Assembly (NCBI GenBank): GCA_900708905.1
Contig: CAADRB010000031.1
Span: forward strand, 1,194,542 to 1,258,541
Source of the DNA: Hymenolepis diminuta
Taxonomy: Eukaryota > Platyhelminthes > Cestoda > Cyclophyllidea > Hymenolepididae
Direction: 5' to 3'
DNA length: 64,000 nucleotides
The notes under the pieces are model-generated. The model saw nothing but the letters and a program-made list of their open reading frames with translations, was not told where the DNA came from and did not search any database. Position numbers and translations under genes: made by a program. Shown here piece by piece: positions 52,642 to 64,000 of the stretch; within the stretch, counting starts at the first letter, position 1; every line of letters begins with the position of its first letter.

Positions 52642-52655
52642 GTCGCCCTAGCAAC
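52642..52655 (+). promoter_or_regulatory. RFX X-box-like motif
   Basis: GTCGCCCTAGCAAC fits the X-box pattern GTNNCCNNRGNAAC exactly. It sits in a GC-richer island (about 52580-53280) interrupted by the assembly gap. RFX factors use such sites in front of ciliary genes, but no downstream gene can be identified here. Confidence 0.4.
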
Positions 52656-52950
52656 GTCAATAATAACATTAACCATATTCCCTAATTCAGACACGCATGC
52701 CAGTGTGCGCTTACGACATCTGTGAAAGGACATTCAGGCAACCCTTTAAGGTAACCACACACATTTATTCGCTTTCTGCCTTAATGCTCTTCGATTAACT
52801 AAAGAAAAAAGACCCAGTAGAGAGGACAGTGAATTCAGTACTGCATGTTGGCACTGTGTGGCGAAATGCGCCTAATTCTAATTGCGCGTCATCCAATCGA
52901 TGAGCTGTATTCCACCTGTATGCGTGTCGCACAGGCCTGAGTGAACACAC

Positions 52951-53060
52951 NNNNNNNNNNNNNNNNNNNNNNNNNNNNNNNNNNNNNNNNNNNNNNNNNN
53001 NNNNNNNNNNNNNNNNNNNNNNNNNNNNNNNNNNNNNNNNNNNNNNNNNNNNNNNNNNNN
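52951..53060. other. Assembly gap (110 N)
   Basis: A run of N within a CpG-richer island. The flanks contain CACACA and GTGTG text (GTGAACACAC before, GGGGTGTGAATGG after), so a GC-rich or simple-repeat stretch probably stopped the assembly. Confidence 0.95.
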
Positions 53061-53317
53061 GGGGTGTGAATGGCCATCATGTCTCGGTCACACACGCGTG
53101 CTTCAGGGGTTTTCACTATGTGAAAAATACCGCCTTCTGTGTGTCACGAGGCTGGAAAGTCACTGTGACTTCTTCTTGTATGTTTACATTAGCTGTGTAA
53201 CTATAGAAAGGGGGAGGGGGGACATTTCTGGTTGGTGAGAAATGCTTCTTAGTTCTGTGCAGGGCGGGGAGAGACAGGTAGTTAATTAGTCAGAATCGCT
53301 ACTTTCCTGTAACTCGA

Positions 53318-53578
53318 GTGATGAGGTGGCCTTCTCTCTTTGATGCATACTTAGTGTGCATAATTATGAAAGCTTTTAATTACTCCAGAATTAGTTTAAA
53401 TAAACTAGTAGGCATTAATTTTCTCAGCAGATCGGTTAGAATCTGGAACCATACCTTCCCAAGGCTGAAAGATTTCAACACAAAACGCCAATATCGATTA
53501 TTTCATTTTCGAGTTTCTTTATGGAGAATTTCGACTGAATTCCAGTTTTTAATTGAGATATACGATTATGGCTTTTAA
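53318..53578 (+). other. Open frame with possible LINE C-terminal motif
   Basis: An 86-codon plus-strand ATG frame includes NFLSRSVRIWNHTFP, which resembles the FFSRSVRxWNSLP motif near the C-terminus of some LINE reverse-transcriptase ORFs. Nothing else of a LINE is visible next to it, so this could be a 5'-truncated insertion tail or chance. Confidence 0.25.
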
Positions 53579-53579
53579 G

Positions 53580-55900
53580 ATTCTTTCATTTATCCAAATA
53601 TAGTGTACCTTATTGCAAGAATATGCAGTGATTTACTGATCTGACTCACTGAATTTAGATATTTGTTTACCTTTTTGATCTCTTTCACTCAATTTAATAA
53701 TCACCTATTTAATTTTCATTATTCGAAGTACCTTATTTAAGGACGTTTCATTTCTCAATATCCGGTGAATAAAGTCGTGTCCATTGCATTGGCCTACTTT
53801 TTTCTATGGAGCAGTTTGATCGTTGTGATTGTAAGATTTAGCCATCCTCCGCAAGTGTTTGCCCATATCATTTTTCTCCAGTCTATCTTGTAAGTGGTAG
53901 AGTTAGTAGGAGTTTGGAAGGATATTGCTGGTTCCTAAAGATTTAATATAATACATTTCAATACAATATAAGTTTGTCTGAGACATTTTTCTGACACTTT
54001 GAATTAAATCCATCGAATCGACGATCTGTCTAAAAACTGTTTCCTTCAAGGTTTCTGGGAAGTTATAGGAGGAAGAGCTTTCTCACTGAAATGAGATGAT
54101 TTAACAATCGACCCCTCAAGAGAGTTCATTAAATATTGAATTAGATAGACTTATTCTAATTCAAACATTCTTGGAAGGAAGGAAAAGAAGGCGTTTGCGC
54201 GCGGACTCATGAGACCCTCTTGTAATTGGGACGATGAACGAAAATTGCAAAATGGCAAATAGCACGAATTTATTTTATATTGGTCAGATGAAAAAATGTT
54301 TACTTTCGGCAGCAACAATCTGTTTGCGACTATTTTATCTCCGCAAAATAAGACTATAAAAGGGGTACTAAATGGACGCTATTGTGAATACATTGAAATT
54401 ATCAGTTTCAATCTATCTGGTAGTTGGTTTATGTCATGGTAATTATTCGAAATATGGTGAAACCTATTATTCTCACCGTACTATGCCATATGCAAAAAAC
54501 TTCTCGCTAGATTATGTCTACTAACGGCCACTAACTCTAAAGATGGGAGTAGAGCTACCACGCAGGTTTTTAGAATTTGTCTGCAGCAAGAAGAATTTGA
54601 ACTGGGTTGTGAAATAGGAGGTTAAGAAAATGTCAAAGAATTCAAACCTTCGCTTCTGAAAGCCAACGTTTACTACATTTTCACCCGAAAGACCTCAAAA
54701 ATCTCAAGGACTGGATTTTCAACGACGAAGAGGCCCAAATCAAATCTGAAGTTATGCATAAATCTTGGTTTTTAAACCGAGTTGTTTCAATTTACCCTTC
54801 TCTTTTCATTAACTATGACATCAAAAGCTGTCTCTCATCTTTGATATGATCTTCTGTTCAAATGGACTCATCCACGTGCTTAATACTTAGTTCTTCAAAC
54901 TACCACACTTTGTCAGAAGTTAGAGTGCAGATTCCTTTAAAAAATTATACCGTGCACATTTGAGGATGGAAATATTTGCAAAAATTGTTAATTAGGCAAG
55001 TCAAAAAACGACACATATGTGATCAACTGAGGAATCATCTTGCAAGTCAGAGATTCTCGCCACTGCTGCCTTACTGTCTACTGTGTCCTAGCGTGCCCTC
55101 TGCACCAAAATGGTCAAATTAATTCGGTCAGCACCAGCAACCCCAATTCTGTCCAGAGGTTGCCAATTCTCATGACTTCAACCCACCCTCCCCCGTTTTA
55201 AGAAAAGAGGTCCTATCTTGTGCATCCTTTTTGCGTCGTCCGTTCTGGTACTGGAGCGTCGAATTGTTTATCTTATAATTTCACAGTCTAAGAGGCACAG
55301 CATAGTTAAATGAGTGAACGCGAAGGGTAGGTAGGTAAGAAAGGGGGTGGGGGGAGGGAGGAGGTTAGTAGATGCCAATTTTATAGCAAGTGGATTTTCA
55401 TCATATATGCAAGCAGGCAAGAGAGAGACCAAATTTATTAGCGAGATTAATAAGACTACCGCCAGGCACCGTTTCAGACCACCTTAAACAGAATATTAAC
55501 CACTGCCTAGCATCATTTAGGGAATTATTATAAGACTGTCAAGCGTACGAAGTCGCCAATAGTTATCATTTTTAATCGCTGGAACGCATCTGACAAGTGG
55601 AAATCATAAAATACCCCAATAAGAAGTGAAATGGACGCGTTTGATAAGGAGTCGAGAATATAGTCGTGGCATCAAAAGAGTCCTATTCCACTGCTTCAAA
55701 AATTTGAATTTCAGAATTTATCCTCTGGGTCTCTGAGTGAATTCACATTCACTAAGTCTAGATCTTATTACTCCTACAATTTCAATAGACTGGGAGCTAA
55801 GGCATCTGAGGACACCTCACGCACTTTTCAAAAACAGAAAATTAAACTGTTAATGGCTGAAACTTACAATTTCTTGCAATAAAACAAATAAGCATAGTAT
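53580..55900. other. Noncoding stretch
   Basis: No gene seen. A G-rich run (GGGGGTGGGGGGAGGGAGG, about 55344-55362) could form a G-quadruplex. AGGTAGGTAGGTAAG-like text precedes it. Confidence 0.4.
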
Positions 55901-55914
55901 TAACATATATATCC

Positions 55915-56970
55915 TCCTCCGACTTCTACCGCCGACTCGATTTAAGTCCGAAAGCGACTAACTGCAATCTTTCATCATGTGGTCTTTATTGATGTCCTCC
56001 ATCGCTGGAGCTATTGTTGCCATCACAGGGGAGGGTTTGGTGTTATGGGGATGTTTATTAGCTTCCTGTTCAACCGTTCCTCACCCCACACCTAATAATC
56101 CAAAACATTAAGGTCAGGTGAGTTAGAAGGCGAATGTGTGACGTAATGATGAAAATTCTGGACCATCTATTCCTGAGTTTTGGGAGCTTTATGGAATGGA
56201 GCCGAATCTTGTTTGAAGACATAGGGCGGTTTTCCACCATTGGCTACGTTGTCTATGCAAGGCGGCCTAGCAACAACAATCTGAAGAGTTTCGACATAGA
56301 CAACTGCATCTACTTTAGGTCTATGGCCCTGTGAAAAATTGTGGAATCATGATGTGCCCCTCCCTCATTGCCCTTCACAACACCGAAAAAGATCACTGTT
56401 GCTGGAGGCTTCGTGCGCATGTATAACAGTTGGAACTTTAATGGGGCCTGCCCGCACATAGCCACCTATCATTTCTTTGATTGACTTTTTGATCCTAATG
56501 GAAGTTTCTTTTCGTCTCAGAAAAACCAAAGACACCCCTGCACTTCTGAGTGCTTAAGTTTGTTAAGGAGTCGTTTTATCCACATAAATTGACTACCTCG
56601 CGTAAGAAAGTATGAGATTTGTATCCGAGGTCTTGATAAACAACATTCCTTACATGTTATTGTTCCTTCAGACACTTGAAGATCTTTGGCAAGATGTCGC
56701 ATTGACTTCCCAGGATTTTTGTCCATCATGTCACGCACTCTTCTGACAAACTCGGGTTTTCTGAGTGAATCAGCACAGCGTTCACAATACTGTTTTCTCT
56801 TGCTCGTGGCTAACTCATCTCCATTGTTTTCATTCAGCAACTCCTTTCTAACTTTGCGTACGAAAAATCTGGCGACTTTTAGAAGTCTTGCAATTTCTAA
56901 GTTCCTGTATTTCGCTTTTATAGGCACCATTACAGCGCGTCTTTTCATTTCATTAGTTATAGTACTATAA
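55915..56970 (-). mobile_element. Broken Tc1/mariner-superfamily transposase
   Basis: The first part is open on the minus strand (56948-56517): an N-terminal helix-turn-helix region (RNLEIARLLKVA), then KPEFVRRVRDMMDKNPGKSM, HLAKDLQVSEGTI and RLLNKLKHSEVQGCLWFF. Beyond a stop the frame continues in pieces: DEKK (first D), QKVNQRNDRWLC after a frameshift, PYVFKQDSAPFHKAPKTQE (second D), SNSPDLNVLDYWVWG (third D) and a C-terminal remnant TIAPAMEDINKDHMMKDCS. The text resembles a transposase type common in crustacean and other arthropod genomes. Catalytic D residues remain but stops and frameshifts disable it. Terminal repeats were not identified. Confidence 0.78.
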
Positions 56971-56974
56971 GCCG

Positions 56975-59900
56975 TAGGGTCAATTATTATCGGGTTAGCT
57001 TAAATTTCAGAAATATAAGTGACTTCAGATACTTTACGCATCCTGTATTTCTTTAAACTACCGAAATGCTGCCAGGATGTTACTTGCTAATTACAGTTTA
57101 GTCAGGCTGGACTATACGATTAAATTAATGGACAACGTACGCAATAAATGAACGAATATGTGAAGTGTTTCTAGATTTATATATCGATAGCGGTCTCTGA
57201 TACGCATATGACAAGAACTACTCAACTTCTTCATGATTAGTTGAAACATTCGGAGAACGGAAAAGTGACATTTCAAAAGATTCTAAGATGTAATCAAAAT
57301 CTTCATTTTAAATTAGAAGTCTCAGTAGACTAATTTTCATTGATAAAAGTTCGAGCGGTTCAGTTTTATAATGAAATAATATTTTTTTGGTCACTGCCAT
57401 TTTGAAAAGAATTCAATATTAGAGTGGTATAAATGAAAATGCAGTCTGATCTAGTATATGTCAATTTTGACCTTTAATAAATCCCAGACAGTTGCGGATT
57501 AGAGAAAACAGTAATTAAAGATGTGAAAGAAATGAATGAATTACGTTATTGTTACTCAAGAAAAGTTTAATCTTTGTTTGACATCTGTATGAAAGAAGTA
57601 ATGAAATTGTCCAGTAAGGGATGAATCAGGGGTTCGAGTAGTGAAGAGTCCTACTTAATTTGAATTACAGAATCATTTGATCGTCCATTTTCTCATAAGG
57701 AATATAGTTCGCTCCGTAAATCCAAACGGCTCAGGGCTCATTCATCATCATTTTATCCCTGACTTTCTTGGTGAGTTCATGCCCCGATATTTAAAGTTCG
57801 ATAACCAGTTGATTTAATATCAACTGTCCTGAGTCCCCTGAGACTTGAGGACTGGATTATACTAAACTACGTGACTCTCTTGAATGAATTAAAGAACTCT
57901 CCATATTCGGATATATGATATCTTATTACTGAAAATTTTTTTCATATGCATCCTTGTTCACCTTGTGTGACCATAGCTTACGGAACTCTACTAATTAAAA
58001 ATTTTATCTACCTCACCTTCGAAATGTTAAAACTGTATGCTGATAGTATGTAAGAAAATTATGTTTTCTCAATCGGTCGAAGAAAAAAAACAAGATGAGG
58101 CTGCAAGACCGACTCTCTTAGATTAAATAGTACCCGTCAATAAGCGCTGAACGTCACAGACGGGCATTTTCCGTAATCCGGGGGACGAACCGTGAGATTT
58201 GAATTTTGGGACGTGGACTGCCCATTGTACAACCAATAAAATGAAATAAGACCGATACCTTGACGGTACTCTCTGTTTCCCTTTGATCCTGCCCCCTCCT
58301 CCCTTGAACGATGTCAGTTGCTACCCACAAATAAAAATTGTGAAATTTTTGTATATCCGTGGGTGACGATAATAATACTAATAATATGCATACTCAGACT
58401 TTCTACTATCTTTAAGATATATTTCAGAGGGGTGAATAATTATCTCATTTCAAAGAAAATTTTGCGAACGATGATCAATTTTCTGAATAGCTGAATCTCT
58501 TATCAATGTTGAATGCCTTAGAAATTTTCCGGTTTAAATTGGACCGATTGTAGCATTGTATTCTGACTATGAATCAGCTCTGAATATCATGTATATCCTG
58601 AATTTGGACCCCACTTTATCTGTAAGAAATGTATGGGAAAAGTCTTGAAGTACACTATCCTTTACCGCAAAGAACTCCAACTTCGACAGCTGGATGAAAC
58701 TGGAAGTCAGATGAAGTTTAGCCCTTCTGATTCCCTATTTTTTGATTCCCTTCCATTTTTGGCCTATTGTTGAGTTCTATTTGAATTCTCTCACTGGTTT
58801 AATGTTAAAACAATCACATGATTTAAGATGCATTAGTTTGCTCTGCCGTACGTTTTAGAATAAGCTATTTTCTATAATTTTCTAAAGTACTTTACGATCT
58901 AAAATTTGATTCACTAAAATATAAAACAATTTGCCAATATGATTTATTCATTTAATCGAAGAAAATACATCATTATATGCAGCTAGTCGACCCCTTCCCT
59001 TGCTTCCTCCCTTATTGGATTATTCTTATATTTCCCGTTTCCCATGAAGAGGACTTCTCAATTTTTTTATTTTACCATGGGTAGTATTTAGACTAATGCA
59101 AAATATTCATACATTACATTATGGTTCGACATATTCGCTATTGTTGTCCCACGAAGCGGATGCAGACTTGATCTTTATGAATATCACTACCTTGAATTTA
59201 CATTCAGTAAATGTACTAAAATTCACACCCAAATTTTTTCTCCATAATATTTAAGTTATTCGAGCTCTTTCACCCCTCCTTGTCCCAGGCGCACAGATTT
59301 GCTATCGCAGGATCTGTGGAATATAAACAGGAAATGCTATCTTTGTTCGAGAGAGCGAGAGGTGAGAGAAGAACAGCTGCAGAACTACAGATCACCCGGA
59401 TATGACAACTCCACGTAGCATCTGGTACTAAAACCTCCACAAGATAAATTGTCGACGCCACTCCCTCACTCACTAAACTAATGAAGACACCTTTTCACTT
59501 CCGGGGACCTCATTTATTCCAAGATGAGGAATGTTTGTCCCCTCCCCTTACCTAATTTGTGCCCCCTTTGGTAAATAGTAAAATTCGCTCATGACAGGAA
59601 CCGGATAAATATTTATAACTTCCGTTTTAAATAGTCCCTTTATTTGATCTCAACAATATATAGTAATGTATTGTTTTTGCCTGTTTATAAATAGTTTTAA
59701 CTAATGAAGTATTTTAGTAGTTTTTAAATCATTTTGTATCAATTATAAGATATTTTAAAATTGAGATTTATCAATTAAACGTCAGTGAGGAAACCAGGAA
59801 ATAAGCTCTGGAATTTGAACTCCAGCATTTTAGAATATGAATTGGCGTACTATACTCAAAATTTGTGTGTGCACAACATAAATCTAAAATTTAAGTTTAA

Positions 59901-60680
59901 TTAAACCCATTTCTACTCTGTCTTTCTACTTCTACATGATATTTATAGAGGGACTGAAATCGATAAAGATTTTAAAATAATAAATAATCTTAAGTGTTTT
60001 ACATATTTATTAGTTTTATCTGAAACTCATTTCCGGTTCAGCCGATTTCCTTTTTTAATAATAGAGATTTATCTTAAAATATTTTCATATTAAAAGCATA
60101 ATTTAGCAAACTGCCAGACATTATGTAAGTGAAAAATTAAGAGGTTCAGGAAATTCAGGAAATCAAGATATTTTAAAATCAAACCAAGCCAAATTTTTGT
60201 GACTTTTGAGGTAAGTAATTTGAATTGCTTGAGGTAATGGATACTTATTTTATCGCTATGACTTAATACAGTTAAATACAGGGAGGCTAGAAGAAATTAC
60301 CATTCAAAGAATGTTGATCCTTCCGAGTTACCCAGTCGTAAGAAGACTTATTGAAATGGTTCTGCGTAATATTTGGTGATCATACCTTTGGTTAATATAC
60401 ATAGTGATTGAAATAGCTACTAAAACTGTTTAAGAGTGATTTTCAACCATTTCAGAGGAGGAGAGCGAAAATTGATTTTCTCTCGAAAGAATATTGGCTG
60501 AAAAGGAAATTCTGCAGACTGCTTGAGTACATTACGGTGAAATATTTCTGAGGTATTATTTTCTTCATACAACGAATTTCCTCGAGCTTACTTAACGCGA
60601 ACTTTGATAATACTAAGGAACACCTTTTTCAAAAACTTTTCTAGGCTGAGTAGTAGCATCATGAAGCAGCTCTTGTGAGA
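56975..60680. other. Noncoding stretch
   Basis: No recognisable gene or repeat beyond AT-rich sequence and scattered C-rich patches (58283-58312, 58990-59010, 59536-59550). Confidence 0.4.
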
Positions 60681-60684
60681 AACT

Positions 60685-60777
60685 AAAATTCTCATTCCAT
60701 TCACTGCTTGTGCACCGTTGAATATTAAACCCGTGACCTCTGACTTTGCTGACGTAAGCGTCGACTGACCACCTTTC
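60685..60777 (-). repeat. tRNA-derived SINE (copy C)
   Basis: Minus-strand sequence begins AAAGGTGGTCAGTCGACG (from 60777), has GTCAGAGGTCACGGGTTTAA (about 60749-60730) and then AACGGTGCACAAGCAGTGAA and GGAATGA. The order and spacing match the plus-strand copy at 16155-16270, including the CGGTGCA and GGAATGA tail, so the two are copies of one family. Confidence 0.6.
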
Positions 60778-61034
60778 AAATCATTTCCCTCTTCACTTTA
60801 TGTATTAACTTAATCGAACCTGTTTTATTATAAGATGGGAAAAACGATTTCTCATGACATATTTATAACTCTTTCTCCTGCTGTCAATAATTTTCCTTGG
60901 GCGTCTGACAATCTTGTTACTTGTGCGTGTCAGATCGACGCCAAGTGTCGCGTGTCCCACCTTGAGGGTCTATTAAAACAAATGGGAGAATTAACTCCCC
61001 CTATCAGCCTACTTTTACCCTCATTATACTTACA
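60778..61034. other. Unsupported open frame
   Basis: A 95-codon ATG frame (60835-61122) starts MGKTISHDIF but has no family motif, and its 3' half runs through the C-rich arm of the next repeat. I do not call it a gene. Confidence 0.3.
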
Positions 61035-61184
61035 CCCCTATGTTTCTCTCTCCCCCTCCCATCATGACCTCATTCCCAACTTTTGGGGAATTTTTTACCC
61101 GAGGAAGGTAGAATTGACCTAGAAAACAACTTTCTGAAGGAGAGGATGGGAGGGGGCACGAGAAAGGTATTCGCATAAGGGGGG
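61035..61184. repeat. G/C-rich imperfect inverted repeat
   Basis: The C-rich arm (61035-61063) includes CCCCCTCCCATC; its complement GATGGGAGGGGG lies at 61145-61156 and is followed by GAGAAAGG...CATAAGGGG, echoing GAGAAACATAGGGG of the other arm. The central spacer is about 80 bases. It is similar in kind to the block at 1868-2080. Confidence 0.45.
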
Positions 61185-64000
61185 AGAGAAGAATTAATAT
61201 TTAACGTGGGAATCGAAAGTGTAGCACCCGAATGTAATAGTGCACACAATCAAAGATTAGTATTAAACAATGTCCAGGAATTTTATTTCAATGAGGCCTA
61301 TTTTGGTTCGATGGAAGGCGTTATCCAACGATTATCAAAGTAATAGAAAGAAACATTAACATAAATCCTTTTTGTAATTTTAATTAATCCACTGATTATT
61401 AAAAGCAGTTTTGATGGTAAGTGTATTTCAAGAACTCACCCTAAATTGACTCTAACTTAAATCGGCTAGTATCAGATTGTTGATATTCTGAATATTAAAA
61501 TGGGGAAATTTTTTTGAAATGGCATAACCAATTATGCTAACTATCCAGTTTCTCGAATAACAGTTCACGCGGGAATTTCAAGGATTAATCTTGAAATGTG
61601 AACTTTTGAATATTAAACGATAAACACTATTTCAAAATGAACTGAAATAAGACTCTTTTGATAGTCCAACTGGTGAGTTTACTAGCTGAAATTATATTGG
61701 CCTTTAACACCCCGTTAGTATTTTGACTTTTAGAAAAAAACGTATCTGACGGGATTGGTCAACAATCTAAATTGATAAACTGATCGGGATATAAATTCAT
61801 TCGGGAATTAGGCGACAAATCCTTAAATTTGGATGTTAAAAGATTAATGCATGAAGCGGAGGATTCTAATCGAGTATTAAAAAATTGTATTACAAGAATC
61901 AAGAGATTGAATTTTATTAGACTCCGGAATTTAAAATTCTACATCTACTAGATCCCCTTTCTGTGGTCAAAATTGGACTGTTTGATTGTTACTTTGTTCA
62001 AATGCTTTTCCACTTTGAAAATTGTAGTAGTCGTTGAGAATAAATGAAGCTCAACTGAACCCGTCGAGAAATTCTCTTGCTTTGGTATGGAAGCTCAATA
62101 AAAAAAGAGTATTATTATGAGCAAAGCATTGAAGATTATTGTGTTTTATTTACCAACAATTATTACTCATCCAAAAGAGCAATACTATAGTTAAATAGCT
62201 AAATTAACACTGCTTGAAGTGCAATATATTATTGATAAAAACACAATAATCAATTAATAGTCTTTCACGTTTTTAGAAGACGAGCAGTAGACAACTGGAA
62301 TGTAACACTGGTAGATCGATTCACTCGAATACCGATGCCGAAATAGTTAATAATACTTAAATTGATTTCTCATGTACTGTCGTATTTACAAGAGGAAGTG
62401 TGCATTTGACTGCCGCGTAGACCAAAATTTCGAATAAAATGTGATCATGGGCATGAACTTTGTATAACAGCTTTTTCCACCTCTCGCTTCGTAATTTAAA
62501 ATTTTAATGGTAAGTGAAGGATTTCATAGTTTTTAGCAGGAGAAAACTTTATAGTACAGAAGTCAGTTTTACTCTCTTAAATGTTGTGTGGTTAATCACC
62601 GTGACACGTGTGACCACCAAGGTGTCTGTCAGAGGTCGAATGTCATCGCTCACTTCGTGGTTTTCAAATGGTGTCACTTAAGTAACAAATGTAACCTTTA
62701 ATTGAGATGTAATGCGGGATTTTAAATTGTTTTTGAAATTATTTTAGAGGTTAGTGAGAGCAAATTAAATTTTAAAATTGTTTTCAAAATCAATGTATAA
62801 GATTTTTTCTACCTTTAAGTTTTCGAAAAGCGTTCCATTATACAATCACCAAGCATGAAGTTTAATATATTAACCCTAAATTGAAAGTGTAATCTCCAGT
62901 AATAAATCCGCGAATTTCCCTTTAGAATTGCTCCTCCTTCCCCTTTAACCGATGTGATTAATCATTTCAGTTGTTCAATAAAAATTACTTCCAACTTTCT
63001 GGAATAAAGGCTTAGAATATTTGAAATCTAACAAAATCGAACCTGATTCTTTGTTGTTAAGCCAACAAACGACAACGATTAGTAAGAATGATTTGAATTT
63101 TTTGGCTTCTGACTTATAACAAACAGTAGGCTCTCAAGCCCCAGGAAAGTGTTTCCAGTCACCTACCTAGCGTCAAGAAACCTATCTTATTAGAAATTCA
63201 CATTCTGCTACCACTCCCTTGAATAATCTGACTAATACTTTGTTTTGTTTAGACATTAAATATAAGCCGATAAATATCAATTATGGGGTCTCTGGCATTT
63301 GACGCTGACCGCTACTGCATCAAGCAGTGTTAAAATTATAAAGACCAGGTATTTGATCACTCAATTTTATCAAATTTCCCAGTTTTGTCCTCTTGTTGAC
63401 CAGGGTGACGTCACTTATACACATTCGAAATAGAAATTCCTTGAATAATTGGTCTTTTAGACGACATTCCAATTCAAAAATCATCACACAGTATCGCGAA
63501 TAGATAAAAGTTCGATTTCGCGTGGAAATCATTTTAGAATGTTCCCTCGTAAATAGGTCTTGATTATGTCCACCTTAAGTGAATTTACCTGGTAAAAAAT
63601 AATTACAGGGTTAATATCACTGAAAATTGCTCCAACGTTTGCATTAGTTACGAATTTATTAAGAGAAATTCATGCGACAATCAGTCATGTGCAATGTTAT
63701 AATGATATGTTGGTTGTTACATTACCTCTTATAACATAGGCTTTCGATAACCACAAGTTAACTGAAAGCAATTTTTAGCCGTTTACAAAACGATTTTATG
63801 CCCCTTTTGGGTAACCCTATTTATACCATTTCCACAACATTCGACTTTGAAAAACTATTTCTGATAAGCCAATCAATGGGGTTATCTAATCCGCTTGACA
63901 AACCCCTACTCAGTTCACAAACTTTTTTGTTTCACTAGGAAAAAATAGCAATAAAATGACTTTATCAAAATGATAATCTTTTGTTAGACTGAACTCGAGC
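61185..64000. other. Noncoding stretch to the window end
   Basis: No gene seen. A GTCAGAGGTCGAATGTCATC at 62628-62647 may be a decayed scrap of the SINE family found at 16155 and 60685. The minus frame at 63320-63532 matches nothing I know. Confidence 0.4.

Noticed and set aside
1..64000. CRISPR array, bacterial operon or viral genome
   Set aside because: No regularly spaced repeats, no densely packed frames, and the genes are intron-split metazoan regulators.

Overview
This is a window of animal nuclear DNA. It is AT-rich, sparsely genic and full of transposon debris. The coding sequence is split by spliceosomal introns, some only about 70 bases long, and the recognisable genes are metazoan regulators (forkhead FoxF, bHLH-PAS). 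The transposon types (two Tc1/mariner-superfamily remnants, a degenerate LINE, tRNA-derived SINEs) fit an arthropod, possibly a crustacean such as a copepod. That placement is inference; nothing here fixes the species. There are no operons, ribosome binding sites, CRISPR arrays or bacterial features.

Layout. 1-3.7 kb: noncoding, with a G-rich/C-rich strand-switch block near 1.9-2.1 kb. 3.7-7.6 kb, minus strand: a divergent single-minded-like bHLH-PAS gene of nine or ten exons, rebuilt here with matching splice phases at every junction between the bHLH and the stop; a promoter-like block with two CCAAT boxes lies just upstream. 12.8-17.5 kb: a decayed SMYD4-like (TPR, SET, post-SET) gene on the plus strand, with five in-frame stops in its SET part, flanked and invaded by tRNA-derived SINE copies. 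23.9-24.8 kb: broken mariner. 26.5-28.7 kb: degenerate LINE with endonuclease and reverse transcriptase motifs. 31.5-31.7 kb: a 231-bp element with 36-bp terminal inverted repeats (MITE-like). 39.0-43.2 kb, minus strand: a complete FoxF (biniou-type) forkhead gene, four coding exons, 669 codons, with a TATA-bearing, relatively GC-rich upstream region. 43.9-52.5 kb: noncoding, with hairpins and one SINE. 52.6-53.3 kb: a GC-richer island with an RFX X-box-like motif and a 110-base assembly gap. 55.9-57.0 kb: a second broken Tc1/mariner-type transposase. 57-64 kb: noncoding, with one SINE and a G/C-rich inverted repeat.

Functional picture. Only two genes look intact: FoxF, whose family specifies visceral mesoderm, and the sim-like gene, whose family acts in midline and neural fate as a dimer with ARNT/Tango. 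Nothing in the sequence links them beyond being neighbours about 31 kb apart. The rest is intergenic DNA shaped by transposition and decay. The points most worth following up are the divergent sim-like gene, the SMYD4-like remnant, the SINE family carrying a nuclear-receptor-like half-site, and the cluster of forkhead-type sites in front of FoxF.
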